A stretch of 64,000 nucleotides of DNA from Betaproteobacteria bacterium UBA1934 (GCA_002337055.1 DDFG01000005.1:768222-832221), one strand, 5' to 3'. Counted from the stretch's first letter, positions 33,702 to 43,446 are shown. Notes: generated from the letters alone by a model not told the origin. Translations and numbers: made by a program.

Positions 33702-35024
33702 TTAAGGTGAATCCGCCGCGGCGTCGGCCGAAACCGGAATCCGCGTGGTCGCCGCAATCAGCGCGCCGAGCGCAAGAATGGCAGCGGTGGCCGTGAGGCC
33801 GGCGCCATACCCGGCGGTCAGTTGCCGTAGCCAGCCCATCAGGTAGGGGCCGACGAAACCGCCGACATTACCCAGCGAATTCATCAGTGCAATGCCCGCC
33901 GCCGCCGCGGCGCCGGAGAGGAACGAGGTGGTGAGGGCCCAGAAGGGTCCGATTACCGACCAGACGCCGATGGCGGCGAGCGAAAAGGCGAACAGCGCCA
34001 GGGTGGGGTGCGTCGCCTGCGCAGCCATCAGGCAGCCGGCGCTGGCTAGCAGCATGGCGCCGGTGACATGCCAACGACGCTCGTGACGCCGATCCGAATG
34101 CCAGCCGATCGCCACCATGCCGATGGCGGCGGCGCAGAAGGGGATGGCATTGAGCCAGCCGATGGTGATGTCGTTGGCGCCGGTGAGTGCGCGCAGCATC
34201 TGCGGTAGCCACAGCGCGACACCGTACATGCCGATGACCATGCACAAATACACCGTGCCGAACAGCCAGACCGGCGCACTGGTCATGGCCTCGCGCAAAG
34301 TGTGCCGCGATGCGCCGGCACGCGACGCAGCTTCGGTCCGCAGCGTGCCGATGAGCCATTCGCGCTCAGCCAACGTGAGCCAACGCGCGTCGGCCGGGCG
34401 GTCGGGCAACCACCACAGCACCGCCACGCCGAGTGCCACGGCGGGCAAGCCTTCGAGCACGAACAGCCAGTGCCAGCCGCGCCAGCCACCGAGACCGTCG
34501 AGCGAGAGGATAAAGCCCGAGAGCGGGCTGCCGATCAGTCCCGCCAAAGCGGTCGCGGTGGCGAAGAGGGCGACGATGCGGGCTCGCTGTTTGAGCGGAA
34601 ACCAGTCAGTCAGGTAGAGCACGACGCCGGGAAAGAAACCGGCTTCGGCGACGCCGAGCAGAAAGCGCAATACATAGAAACTCCATTCGCCCTGCACCAG
34701 CACCATCGCGGTCGAGATCAGGCCCCAGGTGATCATGATGCGGGCGATCCACAGACGTGCGCCAACGCGCTGCAATATCAGGTTACTGGGAATCTCGAAC
34801 AGAACATAGCCGAGAAAGAAGGCACCCGCCCCGGTGCCATAGGCAACGGCGGAAAAGTGCAGATCCTGGTTCATCTGCAAGGCGGCGAAGCTGACGTTGA
34901 TGCGGTCGAGATAGGCGGCGATGTAGGCCAGGCCCAGAAAAGGGATCAGCCGCCAGGCGATACGGCGGAGAATGGCGGGTTCGGAAGCGGCGGAGGACAT
35001 GGCGGAAAGAGGTGGATTCGGCAT
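33702..35024 (-). CDS. MFS transporter, anion:cation symporter (ACS) type
   Basis: This 440-residue inner-membrane carrier has twelve predicted helices and the signature AYLDRINVSFAALQMN in the first loop, typical of the anion:cation symporter family that carries organic acids such as glucarate, phthalate, tartrate or hydroxyphenylacetate. The cytoplasmic loop after helix 6 carries an Asp/Arg-rich segment (LPDRPADARWLT). ATG at 35024 is used; ATG at 35000 is also possible. No catabolic enzyme gene sits with it, so its substrate is unknown. Confidence 0.88.
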   Translation of the reverse strand: MPNPPLSAMSSAASEPAILRRIAWRLIPFLGLAYIAAYLDRINVSFAALQMNQDLHFSAVAYGTGAGAFFLGYVLFEIPSNLILQRVGARLWIARIMITWGLISTAMVLVQGEWSFYVLRFLLGVAEAGFFPGVVLYLTDWFPLKQRARIVALFATATALAGLIGSPLSGFILSLDGLGGWRGWHWLFVLEGLPAVALGVAVLWWLPDRPADARWLTLAEREWLIGTLRTEAASRAGASRHTLREAMTSAPVWLFGTVYLCMVIGMYGVALWLPQMLRALTGANDITIGWLNAIPFCAAAIGMVAIGWHSDRRHERRWHVTGAMLLASAGCLMAAQATHPTLALFAFSLAAIGVWSVIGPFWALTTSFLSGAAAAAGIALMNSLGNVGGFVGPYLMGWLRQLTAGYGAGLTATAAILALGALIAATTRIPVSADAAADSP

Positions 35025-35120
35025 GGCCGCGAGTTTAGGTTCGTCGGCGGTTTTCGTATAGTCCGGGCACGCCGGAAACACCGTCGTTGGCCGGCGCTGT
35101 TGCATTTGTGAAAGACCCGT

Positions 35121-36731
35121 TCAGCGGCGACCGAGCATCCGGTTGGCGGCCAGCACGCCGCGATAATGGGCCTCCTCGAAAAGGGAGAAACCGGAGAGGT
35201 CGGCATGCGCCAGGGTGATGCGCGGGCTCTGAAAATCGGCCAATAGCTGTCTATCGGTGCTCCAAATCCGGCCGGGTAGCGGGCGCCGCATCGCATGGCC
35301 GTGGCGGAAGACGTCCAGGCGGGTGGTCAGGCGGCGCAACTCGGGCCAGGGCGCGGCGAGGTCACGGAATATCTGCTCGGCCCAGACCTTGCGTGGGGTT
35401 TCCAGCAATTTCTGGCGCCATTCCGCCGGTGGTCGGTCGGAGAGTGCGCGGTAATAGGTGAACACGGTGCCGCTCAAGCGGCGACGGATCAGCTGGTGGG
35501 TCGCTACGACCACCCCCAGTCCCGCGCTATCATAGAGCACGTTGTCCCAGGCCAGCGGCGCGCCGCGCCGTTCGTCGGGAAAATCCGCCAGGTGCAGGTT
35601 GGCGACCAGCCAGGGCGCGTAATCGCCGGCCAGCGCGGCTGCCTTCAGATCTTTCGGCATTTGCGGCCAGGCGCGCGGCAGTACGAACACCGGCGCTGCC
35701 CAGATCAGGCGCTCGGCGATCAGGCGAGTGGTGGTTCCCTTTGCTGCCTGCCAGCAGTCGATTTCGACGCGCTGTTTTCCTTCTTCGATGCGGAACACTG
35801 CGCTGCCGGTGTGCAGGCGCTCGCCGACGCGACGGGCGAGGGCGCGCATCAGCCAGCCGTTGCCGTCCGGCGCGGTGAGAATTGCGTCGGGCGCAGCATT
35901 GGCCGCTTCGCCGCTGCGGCAGGCGAAGTAATGCAACCCGGCCCAGGCGGATGTCTGGTGGTACTCGGTGCCGAAGTCGTCGCGGCAGGCATAATTGGCC
36001 AGCCAGTGCAGCGAGGGCGCCGAAAAGCCGTTTTCCAGCAACCAGCGGCGAAAGTCGATGCCATCCAGCGCACGCCATTCGGGATCGCGACTGGAAAACT
36101 CCATCGGCAGTGCGAACAGCCGTCGCCCGTCTTTGCCGCGCGCATGCTTCAGTTCCTCCATGCGGGCCTGAAAGCGCTTGTGTTGGGCGCGTTCGTCGGC
36201 GCTGCTGCCGAGCGAGGGGAGCAGGCCTTCCTGCCAGAGACCGTCCTTGAAGACGCGCTCCTGCGGCGTGGCGCAGAGGCGGGTTTCGTCGTACTCGGGT
36301 TTTACCTGGGCGGGGTCGCCGCGCAGTGCGCCCAGTTCGGAGAGCAGTTCGCGCACATGTACCGCTTCGGGAGGTGGTAGCGGCAGATAGTGTGCACCCC
36401 ACGGAAAGGCGACCAGCGGACCGACGCCACCGCGCGTATTGCCGCCCGCCTCGCTTTCCAGTTCGAGCACGCGGTAGTCGCCGAAACCGGCGCGATCGAG
36501 CTGCCAGGCCGCCGAGAGGCCAGCGATGCCGCCGCCGACAATGGCGATGCCGGTGCGTGCGGTGGTTTGCGGTGGCGGAAAACCGCCGTCGCGGAGACGA
36601 TGGCCCAAGGCCAGATCCATGCCAAGCAAGTCGCCGGGCGGCATCGGTGCATTGTCCGGCAGGCAGCCGCCCAGTGGAGCGGTCATGGCGGCGGCGCCGA
36701 GCGCCGTCACGAATTCGCGGCGGCTAACCAA
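35121..36731 (-). CDS. FAD-dependent oxidoreductase with a twin-arginine signal
   Basis: This 536-residue flavoenzyme is of the amine oxidase / phytoene desaturase type, with a Rossmann motif VGGGIAGLSAAWQLDRAG near residue 65. The N-terminus LVSRREFVTALGAAAMTAPLGGC has the SRREF twin-arginine motif and a lipobox-like LGGC, so folded export with a lipid anchor is likely. No ATG precedes the motif in frame; the most sensible start is the TTG at 36731, which overlaps the ftsX stop. A conserved C-terminal FAD segment (ITLAHADLSGFSLFEEAH) is present. The substrate is unknown. Confidence 0.82.
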   Translation of the reverse strand: MVSRREFVTALGAAAMTAPLGGCLPDNAPMPPGDLLGMDLALGHRLRDGGFPPPQTTARTGIAIVGGGIAGLSAAWQLDRAGFGDYRVLELESEAGGNTRGGVGPLVAFPWGAHYLPLPPPEAVHVRELLSELGALRGDPAQVKPEYDETRLCATPQERVFKDGLWQEGLLPSLGSSADERAQHKRFQARMEELKHARGKDGRRLFALPMEFSSRDPEWRALDGIDFRRWLLENGFSAPSLHWLANYACRDDFGTEYHQTSAWAGLHYFACRSGEAANAAPDAILTAPDGNGWLMRALARRVGERLHTGSAVFRIEEGKQRVEIDCWQAAKGTTTRLIAERLIWAAPVFVLPRAWPQMPKDLKAAALAGDYAPWLVANLHLADFPDERRGAPLAWDNVLYDSAGLGVVVATHQLIRRRLSGTVFTYYRALSDRPPAEWRQKLLETPRKVWAEQIFRDLAAPWPELRRLTTRLDVFRHGHAMRRPLPGRIWSTDRQLLADFQSPRITLAHADLSGFSLFEEAHYRGVLAANRMLGRR

Positions 36732-37623
36732 GCTGGCGCAGCGACAGCGAAACCGAGAGATGCGCGCCCAGCCAGCCGAGCAGGGCGCCAAAGAGCGCCA
36801 CGGCAACGAGATCGAGCGCGTGCGGTCCGGCGAGCGCATATTGGGCGCCATAGAGCGAGGCCAGCTCGCCGATGGGCGGCGCCAGCCAGCGCAGCGCCAG
36901 CACGATGCCGCCGCCCGCCAGCAGGCCGCCCGCCGCGCCCTGCAAGGCGCCGAAATACTGGAAAGGTCGGCGGATGAAGGCGTCGGTCGCGCCGATCAGA
37001 CGCGCCACCTCGATTTCGGCGGCGTTGGCCAGAACCTGAAGACGAATGGTGTTGAAAGTGACCGCCAGCAGACCGGCGCAGAAGACAGCGGCCAGCAGCG
37101 CGACCACCATGCGGCCGAGGCGGACAAAAGCATCGAAGCGCTTGACCCAGGCCGAGTCGAGCTGAACATGGGCGACCTTCGGCCATTGCGAGAAGGTTTG
37201 CCGCAGCGCTTCCAGCGCCTCGGGGCTACGCTCGCCCGGCTCGACGATAAAGGCGTCCGGCAGGGGATTTTTCGGCAGGCTGGCGACGATTTCGGCCATG
37301 CCTTCGCTGTCCTGCAAGCGTTTCAGCGCCTCTTCGCGCGGCACGAAGCGCCAGGCGCCCGGCACGGCCTGCTTCAGCCGCGACTCGATCTCGGCGCTGT
37401 CCTTGCGGCTGGCGTCATCGGCCATGAAAAGGCTGATCTGCTGGTTGCCGGAAGCGTGTCCGGCCAGCGATTTGAGGTTGTCGAGCAACACATAGCCGGC
37501 CAGCGGTAGCGCCATTGCCAGGGCGATGACCAGCAGCGAAAGCAGGGTGTTCAAGGGGGAAGCGAGCAGGCGGCGCACAGCACGGACGAGCGCGGCGCGG
37601 TGCTGGGAAAACCAAGCGTTCAT
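36724..37623 (-). CDS. ftsX: Cell division ABC transporter permease FtsX
   Basis: FtsX works with FtsE to pass ATP-driven signals across the membrane to peptidoglycan hydrolases (or their activators) at the septum. The 299-residue protein has the expected four transmembrane helices (near 24-44, 175-195, 225-245 and 265-285) and a periplasmic domain between the first two. The ATG at 37623 begins MNAWFSQHRAALVRAV. The gene lies 85 bases after ftsE on the same strand and ends just inside the FAD-oxidoreductase gene start. Confidence 0.95.
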   Translation of the reverse strand: MNAWFSQHRAALVRAVRRLLASPLNTLLSLLVIALAMALPLAGYVLLDNLKSLAGHASGNQQISLFMADDASRKDSAEIESRLKQAVPGAWRFVPREEALKRLQDSEGMAEIVASLPKNPLPDAFIVEPGERSPEALEALRQTFSQWPKVAHVQLDSAWVKRFDAFVRLGRMVVALLAAVFCAGLLAVTFNTIRLQVLANAAEIEVARLIGATDAFIRRPFQYFGALQGAAGGLLAGGGIVLALRWLAPPIGELASLYGAQYALAGPHALDLVAVALFGALLGWLGAHLSVSLSLRQLG

Positions 37624-37708
37624 GACGAATGGTGGGGAGTGGGCACCGCGTAATGGTACTGCACTTGTGCTCGTCAAGACCGCTTTTGGTGCGTCGAATG
37701 CTTGCCGC

Positions 37709-38359
37709 TCAGACCAGCTGACCATGATCGAGTTGCAGCAGACGGGGCTGGTAGCGCTCCACCCATTGGGTATCGTGCGTCGAAAGCACCACGGTGACAC
37801 CCACCCGGTTGAAATCGCGGAAGATGTCGAGAATCGCCTCCGCCGAATTGGCGTCCAGGTGGCCTGTCGGCTCGTCGACGAGCAGAATGCTGGGGCGATT
37901 GACCACCGCGCGGGCAATGGCCAGTCGTTGCTGTTCGCCGCCCGAGAGTGCGATGGGGGGCGCCTTTTCGCGTCCGAGCAGGCCGACCTTGTCAAGCGCC
38001 GCCAGCGCCCGCTTTTTGGCCTCGCGGGCGCCGAAGCCGGTGATCTGCAACGGCAGCAGCACGTTTTCGAGCACGCTGCGGTCGAAAAGCAGCTTGTGAT
38101 CCTGAAAAACCAGCCCGAAATGGCGGCGCAGATAGGGCAGGGCCGAATCGCGCAGGGCGGCGACGTTCTGGCCGTTGACGACCAGGCTGCCCGAGGTCGG
38201 CCGCTCGATGGCGGCGATCAGCTTGACCAGCGTGGTCTTGCCGGCGCCCGAGTGGCCGGTGACAAAGACCATGTCGCCCGCCGCGATTTCGAAACTGACC
38301 CCCCGCAGCGCCTCGAAACCGCCTGGATAGCGTTTGGTCAGGTTCGAGCCCTGGATCAT
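37709..38359 (-). CDS. ftsE: Cell division ATPase FtsE
   Basis: This 216-residue ABC ATPase partners FtsX. Walker A GHSGAGKTT, the signature LSGGEQQRLAIARA and Walker B ILLVDEPTGHLD are present in order. The ATG at 38359 overlaps the ftsY stop as ATGA. The gene lies in the standard ftsY-ftsE-ftsX order of proteobacteria. Confidence 0.96.
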   Translation of the reverse strand: MIQGSNLTKRYPGGFEALRGVSFEIAAGDMVFVTGHSGAGKTTLVKLIAAIERPTSGSLVVNGQNVAALRDSALPYLRRHFGLVFQDHKLLFDRSVLENVLLPLQITGFGAREAKKRALAALDKVGLLGREKAPPIALSGGEQQRLAIARAVVNRPSILLVDEPTGHLDANSAEAILDIFRDFNRVGVTVVLSTHDTQWVERYQPRLLQLDHGQLV

Positions 38360-39327
38360 TCGAACAGCGCCTCGACAAAATCGCGCGCCACGAAGGGGCG
38401 CAGATCGTCGATGCCCTCGCCGACGCCGATAAAACGGATCGGCTTCGGGCACTGGCGAGCGATAGCGGCCACGACGCCGCCCTTGGCGGTACCGTCGAGC
38501 TTGGTTAGCACCAGGCCGGTCACGTTGATCGCCTTGTCGAACGCCCTGACCTGTTGCAGTGCGTTTTGGCCGATATTGGCGTCGAGCACCAGCAGGGTCT
38601 CGTGCGGGCCGGTGGCCTCTGCTTTCTGGATGACGCGGCGCACCTTGGCGATTTCTTCCATCAGGTGCAACTGGGTCGGCAACCGGCCGGCTGTGTCGGC
38701 CAGCACGACGTCGATACCGCGCGCCTTGGCGGCGGCGATGGCGTCGAAGCAGACGGCGGCCGGATCGCCGCCTTCCTGCGCGATGACCGTGACGTTGTTG
38801 CGTTCACCCCAAGTCTGCAATTGCTCTCGGGCGGCGGCGCGAAAGGTGTCGCCCGCGGCGAGCAGCACCGATTTGCCCTGGTTCTGGAAATAGCGCGCCA
38901 GCTTGCCGATCGAGGTGGTCTTGCCGGCGCCGTTGACCCCGGCGATCATGACGACGAAGGGTTTGTGTCCGGCCAGATCGAGCGGCTGTTCGAGCGGTTG
39001 CAGCAGTTCGAGCAGACACTCGGCAAGCGCCATCTCGATGGCCTCGGGTGTCTCGAGCTTGTCTTTCTTTGCCCGTGCCTGCAAGGCTGTTAGCAGGTGC
39101 TGGGTGGCTTCGATGCCGATATCGCTGGTCAGCAGCAGGGTTTCCAGGTCTTCCAGCAACTCGTCGTCGACCTTGCCACGGGCGAAGACGGCTTTGAGCT
39201 TGCCACCAAGCTGCGCGCGTGTGCGCGACAGTCCGGCGAACAGGCGCTGGCGCCAGGAAAGTTCGACGGATTCGGCGAGGGCGGGCGCGGCGGGCGTTTC
39301 GCCCTTCTTTTTCAGAAAGCTGAACAT
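38356..39327 (-). CDS. ftsY: Signal recognition particle receptor FtsY
   Basis: FtsY receives ribosome-SRP complexes at the membrane for co-translational insertion. The 323-residue protein has a short charged N-terminal part (MFSFLKKKGETPAAP), a four-helix N domain and the NG GTPase domain. That domain shows GVNGAGKTTSIGKLA, the DTFRAAAREQL box, DTAGR and TKLDGTAKGG. The N-terminal acidic A domain is much shorter than in E. coli. ATG at 39327 starts the conserved part. It is divergent from the M16 peptidase pair, a layout common in betaproteobacteria. Confidence 0.95.
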   Translation of the reverse strand: MFSFLKKKGETPAAPALAESVELSWRQRLFAGLSRTRAQLGGKLKAVFARGKVDDELLEDLETLLLTSDIGIEATQHLLTALQARAKKDKLETPEAIEMALAECLLELLQPLEQPLDLAGHKPFVVMIAGVNGAGKTTSIGKLARYFQNQGKSVLLAAGDTFRAAAREQLQTWGERNNVTVIAQEGGDPAAVCFDAIAAAKARGIDVVLADTAGRLPTQLHLMEEIAKVRRVIQKAEATGPHETLLVLDANIGQNALQQVRAFDKAINVTGLVLTKLDGTAKGGVVAAIARQCPKPIRFIGVGEGIDDLRPFVARDFVEALFE

Positions 39328-39439
39328 GCGGGCATCGGCTTGGCGTGGCGGGTGTGCGAGGTCTCGGTGACAGCGCGGCCTCTTCTGATTAAGATGCCGC
39401 AGGAATCTCCTCATTCTAACAGAACACCTCTTTTCCCCC

Positions 39440-40792
39440 ATGTTGAAGCGACTGCTCTTCCCGATTGCCCTGGCCCTCTCGACGCAAGTGCTGGCCAACC
39501 CCTTTGAAGCCACGCTGGGCAATGGTCTGCGGGTGATCGTCAAGGAGGATAACCGGGCGCCGACTGTCGTTCATATGGTCTGGTACCGGGTGGGCAGTGT
39601 CGACGAAGTCGACGGCCGCTCAGGTCTGGCGCACATGCTCGAACACATGATGTTCAAGGGCACGCCGGGTGTGGGGCCGGGCCAGTTCAACCAGCGCGTG
39701 GCTGCGGCGGGCGGGCGCGACAACGCCTTCACCAACCGCGATTACACCGCCTATTTTCAGCAGGTGCCGAAAGAGCAGCTGGCCGAGATGATGCAGCTCG
39801 AGGCCGACCGCATGCGCCATCTCAGCGTCGATCCGAAAGAATTCGCGCCGGAATTGAAGGTGGTGATGGAAGAGCGCCGTCTACGCACCGACGACGATCC
39901 GCAGGCAAAACTCTTCGAGCAGATGAACGCCGTGGCCTGGCAAACGCATCCCTACCGGCGGCCGGTCATCGGCTGGATGGACGATCTGGAAAACATGACC
40001 GCGGCCGATGCCAAGGCCTGGTACGACCAGTGGTATGTGCCGAACAACGCCTATCTGGTGGTGGTCGGCGATGTCGAGCACGACGCGGTCTTCAGGTTGG
40101 CGGAAAAGCACTACGGCCCGCTGGCGCGGCGCGAATTGCCGGCGCGGCGCGATATCGTCGAGCCGCAGCAACAGGGCGTTCGCCGCCTGGTTGTCAAGGC
40201 GCCGGCCGAGTTGCCCTTGCTGGCGATGGGGTACAAAGCGCCGGTATTGCGCGATGTCGAGCGCGACCACGACCCCTACGCCCTGGAAATGCTCGGCGCC
40301 ATTCTCGATGGCTACGACGCTGCCCGGTTCGGTAAACGGCTGGTCCGCGAGCAGCAGGTCGCGGTGCAGGCCAGCGCCGGGTATGAGGCGACCGGGCGGG
40401 GGCCGGGGATGTTCCACCTGATCGGCAGCCCCGCGCCGGGCAAGAGCGTCGCCGACCTCGAAAACGCTTTCCGGGCCGAAATCGCCCGCGTCGTGACCGA
40501 GGGGGTCTCCGAGACGGAGATGACGCGGGCGCGTGCCCAGATTCTCGCTTCGCAGATATACAAACTCGATTCGATGTTCGGGCAGGCCATGGAAATCGGC
40601 AGCATCGAGGCGGCCGGTCTTTCCTGGCGCGATACCGACAGGATCGTCGCCCGCGTTCAGCGTGTGACGGCTGTCGATGTGCAGGCAGTGGCGAAAAAGA
40701 TTTTCCGCGACGACACGCTGACCGTCGGCGTGCTGGAGCCGCAGCCGCTGGACAACCCGCTGCGCCGTCCATCGGCCCCAACCCGTCATTGA
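39440..40792 (+). CDS. M16 zinc peptidase, catalytic subunit type
   Basis: This 450-residue secreted peptidase has a signal peptide (about 1-19, ending VLA), the M16 zinc motif H65-M-L-E68-H69 and a third zinc glutamate near EERR at about 146. The N- and C-terminal M16 halves are both present. It acts with the next gene product, which lacks the zinc motif, as in many paired bacterial M16 systems. The two coding regions are 10 bases apart. Confidence 0.92.
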   Translation: MLKRLLFPIALALSTQVLANPFEATLGNGLRVIVKEDNRAPTVVHMVWYRVGSVDEVDGRSGLAHMLEHMMFKGTPGVGPGQFNQRVAAAGGRDNAFTNRDYTAYFQQVPKEQLAEMMQLEADRMRHLSVDPKEFAPELKVVMEERRLRTDDDPQAKLFEQMNAVAWQTHPYRRPVIGWMDDLENMTAADAKAWYDQWYVPNNAYLVVVGDVEHDAVFRLAEKHYGPLARRELPARRDIVEPQQQGVRRLVVKAPAELPLLAMGYKAPVLRDVERDHDPYALEMLGAILDGYDAARFGKRLVREQQVAVQASAGYEATGRGPGMFHLIGSPAPGKSVADLENAFRAEIARVVTEGVSETEMTRARAQILASQIYKLDSMFGQAMEIGSIEAAGLSWRDTDRIVARVQRVTAVDVQAVAKKIFRDDTLTVGVLEPQPLDNPLRRPSAPTRH

Positions 40793-40802
40793 GGATGTCG
40801 CC

Positions 40803-42092
40803 ATGCAACGCCTGCTGATCGTCCTGCTGGCCTGTTGTCTGACCGTGACGGCGCGCGCCGGCGTCGACATCCAGCACTGGAAGACGACCAATGGAATGCG
40901 CGTCCATTTCGTTGCCAGTCCGGCGCTGCCGATTCTCGATGTTCAGATCGATTTCGCGGCCGGTTCGATGTTCGATCCCCCCGGAAAATCGGGTGTCGCG
41001 GCGCTGACACGCGGGGTACTCGACCTGGGGGCCGGCGAACTGGATGAAAATGCGCTCGCCGATCGCCTCGCCGACCTGGGCGCCGTGCTGGCCGGCGGCG
41101 CCGATACCGACCGCGCCAGTCTCAGCCTGCGCACCCTGTCCACGCCCGACAAACGCGGACCGGCGCTCGACCTGCTGAAGAAGATTCTCGCCTCACCGCG
41201 CTTTGACGCCGCGATCTTTACCCGCGAACGCGCCCGCACTCTCGCCGAATTGAAAGAAGCGATGACCCGGCCCGATGCGCTGGCTGCGCGCGCCTTCTGG
41301 TCTGCGCTGTATCCCGATCATCCCTATGGGCAGCAAGCAACGCCGGACAGTCTGGCGGCGATCACGCTGGCGGACGTGAAAGCCTTTCACGTCCGCCACT
41401 ACGGCGCTGGTGGCGCCACCCTGACTCTGGTCGGTCCGCTTGGCCGAGACGAGGCCGTCGAATTGGCCGAACGGCTGGCGGCCAGTCTGCCCGCCACAGT
41501 GCCCCCGGTGTTACCGGCACAGCCGCAGCAGGGAAGCCGGACCTTGCTGTCGCTCAGGCATCCGGCCGCACAGGCCCATCTTCACCTCGGTTTGCCGGCG
41601 GTCGAGCGAGGGCATCCGGACTATTTTCCGTTGCTGGTCGGCAACTACACGCTGGGTGGCGGCGGTTTTGTCTCCCGTCTGATGCAGGAAATCCGCGAGA
41701 AACGCGGTTTTGCCTATGACGTTTACAGCCATCTTTCGCCGCTGCGGCAGGCCGGGCCCTTCCAGATCAGCCTCCAGACTCAGCGCACCCAGGCGTTTGA
41801 AGCGCTGAAGGTGGTGCGCTCGGTACTCGACGGCTTTCTGCGCGAAGGACCGAGCGAGGCGGAACTGGTTGCGGCCAAGGCGCATCTGGTCGGTGCCTTT
41901 CCGCTGCGGCTGGACAGCAACCAGAAACTGCTTGAGCAAGCGGCGACGATCAATTTTTACGGGCTGCCGCCGGATTATCTCGAGACCTACCGGCAACAGT
42001 TGACTGCGGTGACGGCAGATCAGGTCAAACAGGCGTTTGTCCGGCGCATCCGGCCAGAGGCGCTGGTGACGGTGATGGTGGCGGCGGAATGA
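40803..42092 (+). CDS. M16 peptidase-like protein without zinc motif
   Basis: This 429-residue partner of the preceding peptidase has a signal peptide (about 1-18) and an M16 fold, but no HxxEH: the matching place reads GVAALTRGVLDLGAGE. The C-terminal M16 motif (GGGGFVSRLMQEIREKRGFAYDVYS, read in parts) with the substrate-binding Arg-Tyr pair is kept. It therefore probably supplies the substrate-binding half of a heterodimer. Confidence 0.9.
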   Translation: MQRLLIVLLACCLTVTARAGVDIQHWKTTNGMRVHFVASPALPILDVQIDFAAGSMFDPPGKSGVAALTRGVLDLGAGELDENALADRLADLGAVLAGGADTDRASLSLRTLSTPDKRGPALDLLKKILASPRFDAAIFTRERARTLAELKEAMTRPDALAARAFWSALYPDHPYGQQATPDSLAAITLADVKAFHVRHYGAGGATLTLVGPLGRDEAVELAERLAASLPATVPPVLPAQPQQGSRTLLSLRHPAAQAHLHLGLPAVERGHPDYFPLLVGNYTLGGGGFVSRLMQEIREKRGFAYDVYSHLSPLRQAGPFQISLQTQRTQAFEALKVVRSVLDGFLREGPSEAELVAAKAHLVGAFPLRLDSNQKLLEQAATINFYGLPPDYLETYRQQLTAVTADQVKQAFVRRIRPEALVTVMVAAE

Positions 42093-42123
42093 TGCGACCC
42101 TCGCGCCGGGAGTGTCCGATCCG

Positions 42124-42681
42124 ATGAACAGCGTCCGCATCATTGGCGGCGAGTGGCGCCGGCGTGTGCTGCGCTTTCCCGACAGCGAAGGCTTGCGGCC
42201 TACGCCAGACCGCGTCCGCGAAACCCTGTTCAATTGGCTGGGGCAGGATCTGAGCGGCCAGACTTGCCTCGATCTGTTTGCCGGCAGCGGCGCGTTGGGT
42301 TTTGAAGCCGCCTCGCGGGGTGCGGAACGGGTGGTGCTGGTCGAAAAATCCGCGCGGGTTGCCGCGTCGCTTCACGACCACGCTCAATTGCTCGGCGCGG
42401 GGCCGCGCGTGGAGATCGTGCGGGGGGATGGAGTACAATACGCTGCCTCGTGCGTGCGGCAATTTGACGTCATCTTCATCGATCCGCCCTATCAGCGCGG
42501 ATGGATTGCCCGCGTGGCGCCGTTGCTCGGCCGGTTGCTGAAGCCCGACGCCGCGTTGTACGTCGAGGCGGAAACGGAACTGGAGAACCTCGGCCCCGAT
42601 CTGCGCGACTGGCAAACGGTCAGGCGCGGCAAGGCCGGCGAGGTGCATTTTCATCTGCTGCGAAAACAGGAAATGGTCTGA
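42124..42681 (+). CDS. rsmD: 16S rRNA (guanine966-N2)-methyltransferase
   Basis: RsmD methylates G966 of 16S rRNA. The 185-residue Rossmann methyltransferase begins IIGGEWRRRVLRFP and has RPTPDRVRETLFNWL, the SAM motif DLFAGSGALGFEAASRGA and the catalytic DPPY. The ATG at 42124 fits the conserved N-terminus, although the GGGAG site is about 12 bases away; a GTG at 42112 is also possible. Its stop overlaps the coaD start by one base. Confidence 0.95.
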   Translation: MNSVRIIGGEWRRRVLRFPDSEGLRPTPDRVRETLFNWLGQDLSGQTCLDLFAGSGALGFEAASRGAERVVLVEKSARVAASLHDHAQLLGAGPRVEIVRGDGVQYAASCVRQFDVIFIDPPYQRGWIARVAPLLGRLLKPDAALYVEAETELENLGPDLRDWQTVRRGKAGEVHFHLLRKQEMV

Positions 42682-43172
42682 TGCTGCACAATCGTTTGGC
42701 AATGTATCCGGGCACCTTCGACCCCATGACGCGGGGCCACGAAGACCTGGTGCGCCGAGCTGCTCGGTTGTTCGAGACAGTGATCGTCGGCATCGCCGAG
42801 AGCGCGCCTAAGCGCCCCATCTTTTCGCTGGACGAGCGCATCGAAATCGCGCAGGAAGTGCTGGGCGACATCCCCAACGTCGAGATTCGCGGCTTCAATA
42901 CGTTGCTGATGAAGTTCGTGCACGAATGCGGTGCGCGCGTGATCGTGCGCGGCCTGCGGGCCATCTCCGATTTTGAATACGAATTCCAGATGGCCGGCAT
43001 GAACCGCAGCCTCTACCCCGATGTCGAAACCGTGTTCCTCACGCCGGGCGAGCAATACATGTTCGTGTCGGCAACGATGGTGCGCGAAATCGCCCGGATG
43101 GGTGGCGATGTCGGCAAGTTTGTCCACCCCGGCGTCGCACGACGCCTGGCCTCCAAAACCTCCGCTAACTGA
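42681..43172 (+). CDS. coaD: Phosphopantetheine adenylyltransferase
   Basis: CoaD transfers AMP from ATP to 4'-phosphopantetheine, the penultimate step of coenzyme A synthesis. The 163-residue protein has the nucleotidyltransferase signature GTFDPMTRGH near residue 11 and the ISSTMVRE-like segment FVSATMVREIA near 130. The rsmD-coaD pairing is the standard one. Confidence 0.96.
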   Translation: MLHNRLAMYPGTFDPMTRGHEDLVRRAARLFETVIVGIAESAPKRPIFSLDERIEIAQEVLGDIPNVEIRGFNTLLMKFVHECGARVIVRGLRAISDFEYEFQMAGMNRSLYPDVETVFLTPGEQYMFVSATMVREIARMGGDVGKFVHPGVARRLASKTSAN

Positions 43173-43191
43173 AAACAGAGAAGGAAACACC

Positions 43192-43446
43192 ATGGCCCTG
43201 ATGATTACCGACGAGTGCATCAACTGCGATGTCTGCGAACCCGAGTGCCCGAACGAGGCGATTTCGCAAGGCGACGAAACCTATGTGATCGACTCCAACA
43301 AATGCACCGAATGTGTGGGTCACTACGACGAGCCGCAATGCGTGCAGGTCTGCCCAGTCGATTGTATCCCCAAGAACCCGGACGTGGTCGAGAGCAAGGA
43401 ACAACTGCTGATCAAGTACCAGCGACTGACCGGCAAGGCCGCCTGA
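43192..43446 (+). CDS. YfhL-type 2[4Fe-4S] ferredoxin
   Basis: This 84-residue ferredoxin has two cluster motifs. The first is CINCDVCEPECP. The second is of the long type, C-x2-C-x8-C-x3-CP (CTECVGHYDEPQCVQVCP), as in Allochromatium-type ferredoxins. Its cluster potentials are expected to be very low. The ATG at 43192 is preceded by AAGGA. It follows coaD by 19 bases and is followed by a strong terminator, so it ends the M16-rsmD-coaD unit. Confidence 0.93.
   Translation: MALMITDECINCDVCEPECPNEAISQGDETYVIDSNKCTECVGHYDEPQCVQVCPVDCIPKNPDVVESKEQLLIKYQRLTGKAA

Noticed and set aside
39881..40891. A 336-codon open frame on the minus strand
   Set aside because: It is antisense to the M16 peptidase with its intact HxxEH motif. 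No ribosome binding site or domain is seen.
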